NCBI GenBank assembly: GCA_035079385.1
Contig: JAVHKY010000028.1
Coordinates: 1,426,001-1,490,000, forward strand
Length of the DNA stretch: 64,000 bases
Source: Aspidiotus rigidus
Taxonomy: Eukaryota; Arthropoda; Insecta; Hemiptera; Diaspididae
Reading direction: 5' to 3'
Shown here in pieces: positions 1-10,849 of this stretch. The notes under the pieces were generated by a model that was not told where the DNA came from, ran no database searches, and saw only the letters and a list, made by a program, of their open reading frames with translations. Made by a program: the position numbers and the translations under genes. The number at the start of each line of letters is the position of its first letter. The stretch's first letter is position 1.

Positions 1-360
1 CCAATCACGATACCTATGGTATGTTGAGATAGCTTGCAGTGAAGGAGAAAGTTACCCCAAAACAATAGATAAGCTCATACAAAATATGTAAAATTGATGG
101 CAACGAAACAATAATTATGTTCCACCACCCTTTTAAGTGGCAGCTTGGGGTTTTTTTCCTGAGTACCTAATTCCTAACAGTATACGAGAGCACTACTTAC
201 TGAATATTTGTTCGGTTTGATTGTTCGCGACTAGAAATCGACGTGGTGTATTAATATTGGAATTGTTTGAGTACGTAAATATATTCGTTTATCTTTTCGA
301 AACGGTTTCGCGGCAAGCTCAATATTTTTGGTAAAGTTATTCAATTGGGGAGTGCTTTAT
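1..360. repeat. Duplicated block, first copy
   Basis: This stretch recurs at about 1592-2040 with small differences. Both copies share the run starting CCAATCACGATA, the AAAATTGATGGCA segment, the CCACCCTTTTAAGTGGCAGC segment, and an AT-rich end with TCGAAACGGTTTCGCGGC. The second copy also repeats an internal piece (TTTGATTGTTCGCGAC twice, around 1800 and 1900). No open coding frame is shared, so I read it as non-coding duplicated DNA. Confidence 0.8.
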
Positions 361-913
361 ACAATTATTCACTTGAGTTGTAATTTTCAAAATTTTTAGT
401 TTTTGTTGAAAATATTATTTTTAGCCTAAAACTGAATACTGAAGACGTTTGATTTAAAAATTGCTAGGATTTTGTGTTGATCAGTCTGATCCACAATATC
501 AATTTATTTTGGTCAAAAAACATATGTTGCAGCTGCTTTACTAGTTGTGATGGTACCTATATAAAACCATTACGCTCAACCTTCTCTGCGAGTAGTAAAG
601 CAGCCTCGACAACACATAACTATTGTCGAAAATTGAATTATTCTGGTCGGGAATTTTTAAACACTCAAAACAATTTTTCCATCTTTTTTTTTTTTTTTTT
701 TTTTTTAATGAGGAATATTGCCGAAAATTTCATTTTTGACGTTGAAAATAAATTTTTTTGCCGCCAGAAATCCGGGCTCTATTTCAAGGTGGGATAATGA
801 GTGAAATATTTTCTATTCGAGGATTTTTTTCTTATCTCATTTTATTAGATTATTATAATTTTTTACTTGGCTTGTAAATTTGCAATGAAATTACGAGTAT
901 ACGATGCACAGGA

Positions 914-1480
914 CTTGAGTTTTCCTTATTGCCGCCATCATTATTTCGAATCAAAGAGTATTTTCATCATGTTAATTTGCTCATATAATTTTACCAACTT
1001 TTGAAAGGTACCTATTGTATTATTTTTTTAGTCTAAGGTATGCTTTTCTTCTTACCTTTCACAGGTTCTAGACCACGATAGTAGTGTTATTTTCTGGTGG
1101 CTTTATTTCAGAGTTCATTCATTGCATCCATACGGTAAGTAGTTCTTCAGTTATTTTCAATTTTAGGGCGCTAAAAAATTGAAAATTCGGCTCCTTAATC
1201 CTGAAATTTGGCATTTACGAAATGAAGAAATTATAAATACTGCTAGCGGTACGCGCAAATGGTGGTGCAAGCCTGGGTTTTTGATGTATTATTAAGGAAG
1301 TTGAACTTCTAATTTTGACCCCCATCCCCTCCAGAGGGTCCAGTTTCCCCCAATTAAGTTTTTGCAATTATTTAAAGAACGGTCACAGTTTACAGTAAAA
1401 ATACCGGTACCTCAGAGTAAAATAGTTGCCTAAAAAATTTCCTACAGTATGAGTGTGTACATGACCAATTTAACAATGCC
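914..1480. repeat. Duplicated block matching 4519-5088
   Basis: About 560 bp align almost without gaps to 4519-5088. Shared landmarks include TCTAAGGTATGCTTT, a TTCATTGCATCCATACGGTAAGTAG run with a good splice-donor look, and ATTGAAAATTCGGCTCC. The two copies flank the tandem array at 2172-4500, so the whole 1-5.1 kb region appears to come from repeated segmental duplication. I see no conserved coding frame inside it. Confidence 0.8.
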
Positions 1481-1591
1481 AATGTGACAAAAATAACAGG
1501 TATGTATCATCCAAGATGCAAGGTGAAGGGGTTGCCGTCTTGTGTTGCTGCTGAAGAAGTTCCAAATACACTTTCATGTACGCATGCACTG

Positions 1592-2040
1592 GACCAATCA
1601 CGATATGGTATGTTGAGACAGCTTGCAGTGGAGGAGAAAGCTACCCAAAACTATAGGTAAGCTCATATAAAATATGTAAAATTGATGGCAGCGAAACAAT
1701 AATTATGTTTCACCACCCTTTTAAGTGGCAGCATGGGGTTTTTTTCTTGAGTAATTCCTAACAGTATACTAAGAGCACTACTTACCGAATATTTATTCTG
1801 TTTGATTGTTCGCGACTAGAAATCGACGTTGGTTATCAATTGTGGTGTATTTATATTGGAATTTTTTGAGTCTGTAGCACTACTTACTGACTATTTGTTC
1901 TGTTTGATTGTTCGCGACCAGAAATCGACGTTGGTTATCAATTGTAGTTTATTAATATTGGAATTGTTTGAGTACGTAAATATATTCGTTTATCTTTTCG
2001 AAACGGTTTCGCGGCGAGATCAATATTTTTGGTAAAGTTA
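1592..2040. repeat. Duplicated block, second copy of 1-360
   Basis: Second copy of the block at the window start, longer because an internal segment of about 100 bp (ending near TTGAGTACGTAAATATATTCG) is itself doubled. It lies directly upstream of the exon-like array. Confidence 0.75.
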
Positions 2041-2171
2041 TTCAATTAGAGAGTGCTAGCCGCGACAACACATAACTATTGTCGAAAATTGAATCATTCT
2101 GGTCGTGAATTTTTAAACTCACTCATAACGATTTTTCCAACTTTATTTTTTTTTAAATGGCGAAATTTTAT

Positions 2172-4500
2172 TTTTTCTTCGGTCACCGCAGATCTCTCTT
2201 CTTCTTAGGCTTCAAATCCGTCATAGGGGTAAACTCACAGATTCCATAATCAGGTCTAGGGCCTCGTTTTGCTTTTCCATGAGTGGTGACCATATTTAGA
2301 GATTCGATTTTATTTTATTTATTCATCCGTTCATTTATGCATTACTTACATGTCTCACCATTTTTGGATAATGGAACACACGAACAGCGACTCTAATTTA
2401 CCGTCGCCATATTTCCAGGATATAAAGTCACCAAATCCAAACGATTTTATGCCGGACACCCCAGATATGTCTTCTTCTTCTTCGGTCACCCCAGATGTGT
2501 CTTCTTCTTAGGCTTCAAATCCGTCATAGTGATAAACTCACAGATTCCAAAATCAAGTCTAGGTCCTCGTTTTTCTTTTTCTTCAGTGGTGACCATATTT
2601 AGAGATTCTATTTTATTTTATTTATTCATCCATTCATTTATGTATTACTTACATGCCTCACCACTTTTTTAGATAATGGAGCACTCGGACAGCGACTCTA
2701 ACATATCGCTACCATTTTCGCATAATGTAAAAACATCAAGTCCAAACGATTTTATGCCGGACACCCCAGATATGTCTTCTTCTTCTTCGGTCACCCCAGA
2801 TGTCCCTTCTTCAAATCCGTCATAGGGATAAACTCACAGATTCCAAAATAGGTCTAGGGCCTCGTTTTTCTTTGCCATCAGTGGTGACCATATTTAGAGA
2901 TTCTATTTTATTTTATTTATTCATCCATTTTTTTTTTTTTTTTATTTTAATTAACGAGCTACTAGCAGCCTGCCTTCAGGGCCTTTCATTTATGTATTAA
3001 TTACATGCCTCACCACTTTTTAGATAATGGAGCACTCGGACAGCGACTCTAACATACCGCTACCATTTTTGCATAATGTAAAAACAACAAGTTCAAACAA
3101 TTTTATGCCGGACACCCCAGATTTGTCTTCTTCTTCTTCAGTCACCCCAGATGTCTCTTCTTCTTAGGCTTCAAATCCGTCATAATGATAAACTCACAGA
3201 TTACAAAATCAGGTCTAGGGCCTCGTTTTTCTTTTTCGTCAGTGATGACCATATTTAGAGATTCTATTTTATTTTATTTATTCATCCATTCGTTTATGTA
3301 TTACTTACATGCCTCACCACTTTTTTAGATAATGGAGCACTCGGACAGCGACTCAACATATCGCTACCATTTTCGCATAATGTAAAAATATCAAGTCCAA
3401 ACGATTTTATGCCGGACACCCCACATATGTCTTCTTCTTCTTCGGTCACCCCAGATGTCCCTTCTTCAAATCCGTCATAGGGATAAACTCACGGATTCCA
3501 AAGTAGGTCTAGGGCCTCGTTTTTCTTTGCCATCAGTGGTGACCATATTTAGAGATTCTATTTTATTTTATTTATTCATCCATTTTTTTTTTTTTTTTTA
3601 TTTTAATTAACGAGCTACTAGCAGCCTGCCTTCAGGGCCTTTCATTTATGTATTAATTACATGCCTCACCACTTTTTAGATAATGGAGCACTCGGACAGC
3701 GACTCTAACATATCGCTACCATTTTCGCATAATGGAAAAAGCAACAAGTCCAAACGATTTTATGCTGGACACCCCAGATATGTCTTCTTCTTCTTCGGTC
3801 ACCCCAGATGTGTCTTCTTCTTAGGCTTCAAATCCGTCATAGTGATAAACTCACAGATTCCAAAATCAAGTCTAGGTCCTCGTTTTTCTTTTTCTTCAGT
3901 GGTGACCATATTTAGAGATTCTATTTTATTTTATTTATTCATCCATTCATTTATGTATTACTTACATGCCTCACCACTTTTTTAGATAATGGAGCACTCG
4001 GACAGCGACTCTAACATATCGCTACCATTTTCGCATAATGTAAGAACAACAAGTCCAAACGATTTTATGCCGGACACCCCAGATATGTCTTCTTCTTCTT
4101 CGGTCACCCCAGATGTCTCTTCTTCAAATCCGTCATAGGGATAAAGTCACAGATTCCAAAATAGGTCTAGGGCCTCGTTTTTCTTTGCCATCAGTGGTGA
4201 CCATATTTAGAGATTCTATTTTATTTTATTTATTCATCCATTCATTTATGTTTTACTTACATGCGTCACCATTTTTATGATAATGGAACACACGGACAGC
4301 GACTCTAATTCACCGTCGCCATATTCGCAGGATATAAAGTCACCAAGTCCAAACGATTTTAGGCCGGACACCCCAGATTCGTCTTCTTCTTCTTCGGTCA
4401 CCCCAGATGTCTCTTCTTCTTCGGCTTCAAATCCATCACCCACCGCATCCTTTTCATCTCTTCCGTTTCTTCTGTTTCCTCCAATACAACTCACACTTCA
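2172..4500 (+). repeat. Tandem array of about 300-bp exon-like units
   Basis: Eight units are visible: a partial one from 2172, then units whose ATGGA lies at 2371, 2676, 3027, 3332, 3683, 3989 and 4283. Spacing is about 305, 351, 305, 351, 306 and 294 bp. The two 351-bp spacings carry the same T-rich insert followed by TAACGAGCTACTAGCAGCC, so a two-unit block of about 656 bp was itself duplicated. Most units have a pyrimidine run and TTTTTTAG just before ATAATGGA, resembling a 3' splice site, followed by a short reading frame beginning MEHSDSDSN and ending in a Ser run. In units 3-7 the frame is closed after the Ser run; in the last unit it stays open. The array is therefore either a family of duplicated, mostly dead exons or a satellite that captured an exon. 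Confidence 0.85.
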
Positions 4501-4606
4501 CATTCTTCTGCCGTTTTGGAGTTTTCTTCATTGCCCCCACCATTATTTCAAATCAAAAAGTATTTTCATTATGTTAATTTGCACAAATAATTTTGCTCAC
4601 TTTTGA
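4283..4606 (+). CDS. Last array unit, open Ser/Pro/Asp-rich exon-like frame
   Basis: I do not recognise this. The frame starts at the ATG that follows a pyrimidine-rich stretch in every array unit. It encodes an acidic, low-complexity segment: MEHTDSDSN, then SPSPYSQDIKSPSPNDFRPD, then a run of serines, then SSSSASNPSPTASF, and finally a hydrophobic Leu/Phe/Pro-rich tail. The homologous codon after the Ser run is TCG here and TAG in most other units, and the following TCA-CCC is TCA-TAG elsewhere, so this is the only copy with an uninterrupted frame. The acidic Ser/Pro part looks intrinsically disordered. It may be an exon of a larger gene extending right, or only the best-preserved relic. 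A donor site cannot be fixed with confidence. Confidence 0.3.
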   Translation: MEHTDSDSNSPSPYSQDIKSPSPNDFRPDTPDSSSSSSVTPDVSSSSASNPSPTASFSSLPFLLFPPIQLTLHILLPFWSFLHCPHHYFKSKSIFIMLICTNNFAHF

Positions 4607-5088
4607 AAGGTACTTATTGTATTCTTTTGTAGTCTAAGGTATGCTTTCCTTCTTACGTTTCAGAGGGTCTAGATCACGATAACAGTGTCATTTTTTGGTG
4701 ACTTCGTTCCAGAGTTCGTTCATTGCATCCATACGGTAAGTAGTTCTTCAGTTATTTTTAATTTTAGGGTGCTAAAAAATTGAAAATTCGGCTCCCTAAT
4801 CCCAAAATTTGGCCTTCAAGAAATGAAGAAATTACAAATACTGCTAGCGGTTCGCGCAAATGGTGGTGCAAGCGTGAAATTTTGTATACGAGTTTTTGAT
4901 GTATTTTTAAGCAAAGTGACCTTTAAATTTACCCCCTGTCTCCTCCAGAGAGTCCAGTTTTCCTCAATTAGTTTTTTGCAATTAGTCGAAGAACGGTCAT
5001 AGTTACAGTAAAAATACCTCCGAGTAAAATGATTGCCTATAAAATTTCCTACAATAATATGAGTATGTACATGACCCATTTAACAATA
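4519..5088. repeat. Second copy of block 914-1480
   Basis: Direct duplicate of 914-1480, located just after the open array unit. Differences are scattered substitutions and short indels. Confidence 0.8.
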
Positions 5089-5524
5089 TTTTGTCTCCCA
5101 AAGGAGCTCGAATTCGCATTTTCTCAAATTTCATACTGTTCTTGTCAATTTTCTCAAATACTAAGATACTTACGATAAAAATACCTCAGTTCTAAATTAT
5201 TCTACGATTAATTTCATATTGAACCGACCTCTCGAGTGCCCATTTTGATCAAGTGGGGACTTCTCTGGGGGGGTGTCATAAAATAATACTCTGTGTATTG
5301 ACAGTCAATTCAATTAAAACTCGGTTATTGATCTGATTATCGATTCGTCATCTTCAAAGTGATAAAATTTTGCAGACATGTTGTTTAAACACTTCCAAGT
5401 AATTTGACTCATAATTCCTCAAATTTGACCCCCAAGTCACCTCAAGTGGATTCAGTCTCCCCCAACACGATTTTTTGTAATTTTCTGAAAAATTAAGATA
5501 CTTAGAAGAAAAATGCCTCTGTCT

Positions 5525-5790
5525 CTAAAATTATTTCTCATTATTACCGCAAAAATGTGTGGTGATGTGATCGGAATGTTTGGTATAACAAGCATGTTGT
5601 AATTTCGATTTTCTTTGTTGAACCTGAAGATCTTTCTGTGATTGAACGTCAACATTCTGTTGTTGTGAAATTGCAGATTGACTTTCTCCCATGTCTGCAT
5701 GTACCAAAAGAATTTTTTAAAATAATTTTTGGGAATCTTGCCTCTAGCGAGGCTAGAGCCCCTATATTGCAAAAAAAAAAAAACAAACAA
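5525..5790 (+). repeat. Family-B repeat, single copy
   Basis: One unit of the family found in tandem at 20.5-21.6 kb and inverted at 30.5-31.5 kb. Diagnostic words are CAAAAATGTGTGGTGATGT, GGTATAACAAGCATGT, TCAACATTCTGTTGTTGTG and TAGCGAGGCTAGAGCCCCTA. Reading frames that cross it on either strand are by-products of the repeat, not genes. Confidence 0.8.
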
Positions 5791-5799
5791 AGTTCTCAC

Positions 5800-6718
5800 T
5801 ACAAAAATGTATACGGAAGTGTAAATCTTTATGCAGCTTACTGTTTTCTGTTTTTTTCGCGGCATGACCTAAGTGTTTTCCATTCGCAAATTTGATACCA
5901 TAATAACGACATGTAAAAAGTCTTGTTCAAGTGGTAGCCTATTTCACAGTAGGTAAACAAAATGAGTAGGAAATAGTTGAAGATTGAAATATTTCATGAT
6001 GAACAATTATATGAGAGGGGAAATACCCGGGGAAAAATTTGTTACAGCTGGAATTTATGATACTTCTCACCATATCAAAACACTTGCTTTTGTCGGATTT
6101 CAATGTAAACTTTTATGTTTCCATATACTAATTTTTCCGCTAATGCTTTCTCTCTCTATTTTGGTATATGTATTGGCAACTCAGTACCTAGACTTAAGGG
6201 AGTGTATCCTTGGTCTGCTTCTTTTATTGGTGCGGGGTATTATTATGAATATGATTATTATTAGTTTTATTGAATCTGGATTTCTATCTCTCGAATTTAA
6301 TATCCATTTTTGATCCTTGTATGATGGACGACTGGCAAGGGTTTCTTTTTAGGTAGAGGCCCTTTGCAAGAGTCGTTGAAATAAACGATTCTCGAACACG
6401 AGGATAAGGAAGTTTTGGTGAATTATGAATCATTTTATATTGATGGGTACAGTGGACAATTTTGGGAATAATCTGCATAACAGATTCTTGAAGTCTACTT
6501 GAGACTTCATCAGAAATATTGAATGTACTGTGGCGAATTTTGGCGACTTTTAGCATACAACTGGGGATTGACCTCAAGGGAAGATATTTCATAGTAATAA
6601 GCTCTCTGACGTACTGAATTTCATTTCATAGGATTTAGAAAATATTGTCTATTTTTGTGTATAGATGCCTGCCATCGAGTACTGTAATTGATCGTCATCT
6701 TTATAATCTCGATTACAG
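5800..6718. other. No gene recognised
   Basis: Plain AT-rich sequence between a family-B unit and a hairpin. There is a Leu/Ile/Phe-rich open frame at about 5996-6313, but there is no codon-usage, splice-site or homology support for it. Confidence 0.4.
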
Positions 6719-6773
6719 GAAAACACTTAGGCTTTGCCCGCATAAGGAGTGCGGGCAAAGCCTAAGTGTTTTC
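6719..6773. repeat. Perfect 24-bp-arm hairpin
   Basis: Left arm 6719-6742 and right arm 6750-6773 are exact reverse complements (GAAAACACTTAGGC... and its mirror), separated by a 7-nt loop. Any transcript through here would fold into a stable stem-loop. Nothing nearby suggests a gene that uses it as a terminator. It is most likely a small palindromic insertion or a foldback remnant, as it lies just outside the large palindrome at 6857-7880. Confidence 0.9.
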
Positions 6774-6856
6774 TTATAATCTTAATTTATCCTTGCACGA
6801 ACAAAATTTCTTTCTTTATAATCTCGAACAACGTTTTGTTTTTTCTCGTCTGATAT

Positions 6857-7880
6857 GCCAACCTTTGCGTTGCAGAGCAGACAGAACTTATATCAGGCGA
6901 GAAAAAACAAATAAGATTGCGAGGACTGCACGATAACCAAGTCCCTTCTCTCCCCTAATGGGCTCTCTTCACCAACAGGTTGATTTGACTTCATTACTGG
7001 TTCTTCTGGAATAGGAATATTATTTTGGTACAGAAATAGTTGAACATCCGCTGCGAGTGAAAAAGTTCTTAAAGAGAGGAGAGTTGGAAAGTATATGGGT
7101 ACCTATCATTTCGACGGAAACGTTTCGCGGCGGAAGCCCTAAGTTATTTGTATGTGTCTCAAACTGCATAATGTAAGCCTTCTTCAAAGGTTAAAGAGAC
7201 ATACCTCTTTTTTCTTGTAAATCCGCGCGAGATCTAGATAATATTTTTCTAGAATAATATGCGGTATCTTGAATGACTACAATCGGTATTTGTTAATGTG
7301 AAGAGGTAGGGTGCAATTGAAGAGAAAGACCACCTTCTTATATCCGCCCAAATAAACCAATAATTTTATTCGGTCGGTTATAAGAAGGTGGGTTTTCTCT
7401 TCAATTGCACCTTACCTCTTCACATTAACAAATACGGATTAAAGTCATTCAAGATACCGCGTGATATTCTAGAAAAATATAACCTAGTTTATCCTTAGAT
7501 CTGGCGCAGCTTTAAAAGGAGAAAGGCGTATGTTTCTTTAACCTTTGAAGAAGGCTCACGTTATGTAGTTTGAGACACACAAATGACTTGGGGCGTTCGC
7601 AGTGAAAGCTTCGCGTCGAAATGATAGGTACCCATATACTTCCAATTCTCCTCTCTTTAAGAACTCTTTCACTTGCAGCGAATGTTCTACTATTTCTTTA
7701 CCATAAAAATATTCCTATTCCAGAAGAACCAGTAATGAAGTCAAATCAAATTGTTGGTGAAGAGAGCCCAGTAGGGGAGAGAAGGGGCTTGGTTACCGTG
7801 CAGTCCTCGCAATTTTAATTGTTTTTTTTTTTTTTTTCGTCTGATATAAGTTCTCTCTGCTCTGTAACGCCAAGGTTGCC
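6857..7880. mobile_element. Foldback element, about 500-bp inverted arms
   Basis: Left arm about 6857-7355 and right arm about 7366-7880 are inverted copies, diverged but easily aligned: GCAGAGCAGACAGAACTTA on the left mirrors TAAGTTCTCTCTGCTCTG on the right, and GGTACCTATCATTTCGACG mirrors CGTCGAAATGATAGGTACC. The spacer is only about 10 bp. The inner parts of the arms match the family-A satellite unit of 21.6-28.9 kb (TCTTCAATTGCACCTTAC, GATACCGCGTGAT, AACAAATTATTCGG-type words). There is no transposase, so this is a non-autonomous foldback or long-TIR element. Short reading frames in the arms are shadows. Confidence 0.85.
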
Positions 7881-8084
7881 TGGTCAATAAAGTCGGCATT
7901 ATTTTGCCCTCATAAAGCATTTTTTTTTTATTCGTATGATTGTAAATTAACTGCAACAAAACGCTGAGCGTGCCTGTATCCGGTTTTGTTCGATGAGTTT
8001 TCTCAATTTGTAAGTATCCTATCGACGTACCTTTCCGCATGTTTCATTCGTTTGTTCATTAATATTCTATTATTTGTCACCTAG

Positions 8085-8145
8085 GCCTACAATGTCTTCT
8101 GCTGGAGATTCCGTACGAGGACCTACATTTCATCAATTACTTCCG
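8085..8145 (+). CDS. Candidate exon, unidentified gene
   Basis: A short segment bounded by a CACCTAG acceptor and a good donor (CCG/GTGAGT). It contains an ATG at 8092 opening an 18-codon phase-0 frame, but reading that frame into the next candidate exon (8226) meets a stop. Only another frame, starting GCC at 8085, joins it. The exon may be 5'-noncoding or misplaced. It is included because its spacing and strand fit the exons that follow. Confidence 0.25.
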
Positions 8146-8225
8146 GTGAGTTCTGTGCGTGCACGTCTCAGTTTTGGGTCAAAGTTCAGAATTCCAATTA
8201 CAATGTGGATTTTGAAAAATTTCAG

Positions 8226-8382
8226 GTTTCTATGCACCGCCAAGCCATGCGCAAGAGCCACTTTTAGCTGAAAATCTTACCAGTACGGTGTTGAACCCGA
8301 GATTCACAAATTTTACGAATAGTACAGAGCCGGACAGCCACTTGAAAGTTCTGCCTCATCCTCCTCATCGGGCATCTCTGGC
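8226..8382 (+). CDS. Candidate exon, unidentified gene
   Basis: Bounded by ATTTCAG and GC/GTAAGTAT, both strong splice signals. One frame is open throughout and reads FYAPPSHAQEPLLAENL, a Thr/Asn-rich middle, then HLKVLPHPPHRASLA, which looks like a disordered linker. Its end phase does not match the start of the exon at 8866, so an exon between them is missing from my model or the gene is damaged. Function unknown. Confidence 0.35.
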
Positions 8383-8865
8383 GTAAGTATATCAATGAAC
8401 GCAATAATCACTATACCTTCCGCGCGCAAAATATCGGATCCTAGTGCGTAATCCTTTGTTCATTTTCCGGAATAATCTTTCAAACTCTCTTTTGTCAACC
8501 ACATGAATTATTTCTGCCTAAAATGAGGCAGTATGTATGGGAGCGCCAAATTATACAATGCTGCGTTTCTGAACAAGGTAGTTTTTTTGAGGGCGGCTTT
8601 ACAAAAAACACGCGCATAGGCCCTACTTCCGAGTGGACTAATTAACTTACTGTCCACAAGATGTGCCAAATGTCATGAAATTTTTCAAAGTGTAAGATGA
8701 GTGTGATTCAGTTCTGAAATTATAGTTCAGTTCTTCGTGTCTATGATATGATTGATTTTTGAAACAAGCTGTGGTAAAATATTAGTTTCCTTGATACTGA
8801 CTTTTATTTGTGAAATTTCATTTATTGCTGTGTTATAAAACTATACGTGTTTTTGTGCCCCATAG

Positions 8866-9768
8866 AAAATTCTCTGAAGTGGTTAAAGGACTGCATCGAG
8901 CCTGAGGATGAGGTGTTCCAGAATTGGAATGAAAGTTTTGATCTTCAACGTCATAAATTACGCGAAGGTACAAGCGTTGACGAGTACTTGGATTCAATCC
9001 CTGCTCTTACTCAACAAATTGGAAGAGTACTTGTAAGTTTTTTGAATTTCTTATTTTATAATAAAAAAGCTGTTTTATAAGACAATGTTATTTGATGAGA
9101 GTAGGTATGAGTCATTTATCAAACACATACAAAAAAAAAAAACTATTTCGAGATTTGTAAAGAGAGAGAGTCTAGACAAATATGTTTGTAGAGGAATAGA
9201 AATAAAATATTTCGAGCTTCAAACTATTATGCCCAGGAAATCCTCATGAGGGAAGGAAATGAAAAAATTTTGATTTCTATTAATCGTAAAAAGTTGAGAA
9301 AGTGAAAAAATTACGAATTTTTAAAGGTTAGATACGCAATAATTATCACATGAATGGAAACCAAAATATTTCAGTTTTTCTTTTCATTGATATGTCATCA
9401 CCTTATTTTTCCAGGTGGCCTTCGATTTAAATAGTCGACAATCTTTTAACGGATCGTGGGAAGAATTTTCGGGTGATTTGTGCACACAACTGTTGAAAGA
9501 CAAGCCGCGAAATAAATACGCCTATATAACATGTGCAATCTTTTAAAAACGGTTCGAGACGGTCAGTAATTTTTTAATTAGTATTTCCGCGATTCCATTC
9601 AACTATTACTTATAATTAAAATTATCTATATTCAATCTAGATCACAAGGACATTACAATATTGGCAATTCTGCCGCATTTGATCAATGCAAACGTGATAT
9701 CATTGAACGCCAAAAGAAGAAAACCGACAGTAGAAGAATCACAAACTGCTACCTTTCCTTCAAGTTGA
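8866..9768 (+). pseudogene. Unidentified gene, three exons with a frameshift
   Basis: Three exons with good GT/AG borders: 8866-9032, 9415-9561 and 9641-9768 (stop TGA 9766-9768). The first encodes SLKWLKDCIEPEDEVFQNW and ends GRVL; the second continues in phase as VAFDLNSRQSFNGSWEEFSG; the third begins DHKDITILAILPHLINANV and ends in a basic KRRKP segment. Within exon 2 the frame breaks at a TATATA run (about 9522-9527): before it the frame is the one above, after it a frame shifted by two bases continues as CNLLKTVRD and joins exon 3 in phase. The simplest explanation is an extra TA, from decay or assembly error. The pattern (helical, Leu-rich, acidic) reminds me of lineage-expanded uncharacterised insect and cnidarian proteins, but I cannot name the family. 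A strong donor (GAA/GTAAGT) follows the stop codon. Confidence 0.5.
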
Positions 9769-10251
9769 AGTAAGTACTTAATTAATACTCACATAAGAAA
9801 ACCCATAGAATTTTTGCGCTCGCCAAGTGTTCTATCTAATAAGTATACCGGTATTCTTTGAAATGCCTATAATCATTGAAACAATTTTTGTGAATGTCTC
9901 GTCATTACTCTTCGGCCACCAGGAGAACTCTTTAGTGAGAAGGGCTCTATAATTTTCGAGAGATTTTTGATTTTACGCTTCTAGAATTGGAGAATTTCAA
10001 AAGTTGCTAATTTTGACCCCATAGAAGAAAAAGGATATATGAAGTTCAAATTCTGCCCTACTGTAAAGTACCTAATAAGAAGGGACTTCAAAAAATATTT
10101 ACTTGGAGCCATTGTTTCGAAGAGAAATATTTATTGAAAAAGCGATAGGTAGTGGGTATACCCACGCTCGACAAATAAATACGAATTAGTTTTATTCTTT
10201 ATTCGTTATTAGGGAGCAATAGCAAAGTGTCGCTATCAATATTTTTGTGTC

Positions 10252-10287
10252 GAAAGTGCAGTAGTGAATTTTTTTACTGCACTTATA
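10252..10287. repeat. Small hairpin, 10-bp arms
   Basis: AAGTGCAGTA and its exact reverse complement TACTGCACTT flank a short T-rich loop. It is too small to assign a role. Confidence 0.5.
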
Positions 10288-10739
10288 ATATGAGTGATTC
10301 TCCAGAAAAAAAAAACAGAATTTCAGTCTTTTTTCTGAATTTGATAGTGTTTCTTCTTTTTCTTTTTTTTTCTGAATTTGAAACATTGATTTTCAATATT
10401 TTTTTCTGCGGAATATCTCACGCGTAGATATATTCCTGAGGACATATCAGAGGCTAGTCAAACAGGAGACCCGATGGAAATCCATCACAATCCATCACGT
10501 TAATATTAATATTTTTAGAAAGGGCAATATGCGTGATCCTATTAATTTCTTTCTGGAGGTTCCGAGGGGATAGAAAGAAGCTAGCTAAGCTATGAGCCAT
10601 GGCAATATACGCGGCGCTTTTGTGTGAGGTGTAGTGAAGGGAGTCCCCGTAGTGAAGGGGAGTAGTGAAGGGAGTCCCCAGTCCCCGTGGCTTACGGAAG
10701 ATATCAAACTTAAAATCAATATCAGCTGTTGTTTTTTCT

Positions 10740-10795
10740 GCTATTTCTGTTTTTTTTCTTCTTTTTCTTCTTTTTTTTTCTTTTCTTTTTTTCTT

Positions 10796-10828
<33 letters not shown>

Positions 10829-10845
10829 TTTCCTTTGGGCAATTT
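10740..10845. repeat. T-rich low-complexity tract
   Basis: About 100 bp of T with scattered C, including an uninterrupted run of about 20 T. It sits at the downstream end of the Penelope-like fragment when read on the minus strand. Lys-rich reading frames on the minus strand here are artefacts of this tract. A second T-rich tract lies at 11100-11230. Confidence 0.8.
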
Positions 10846-10849
10846 TGAG

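Noticed and set aside
5452..5865. 137-codon frame on the minus strand
   Set aside because: It is the antisense of a family-B repeat; the same peptide pieces recur in every unit of the family.
5984..6313. Hydrophobic frame of about 105 codons
   Set aside because: Looks like a membrane protein, but Leu/Ile/Phe richness is expected in AT-rich DNA, and no splice site, start context or homology supports it.
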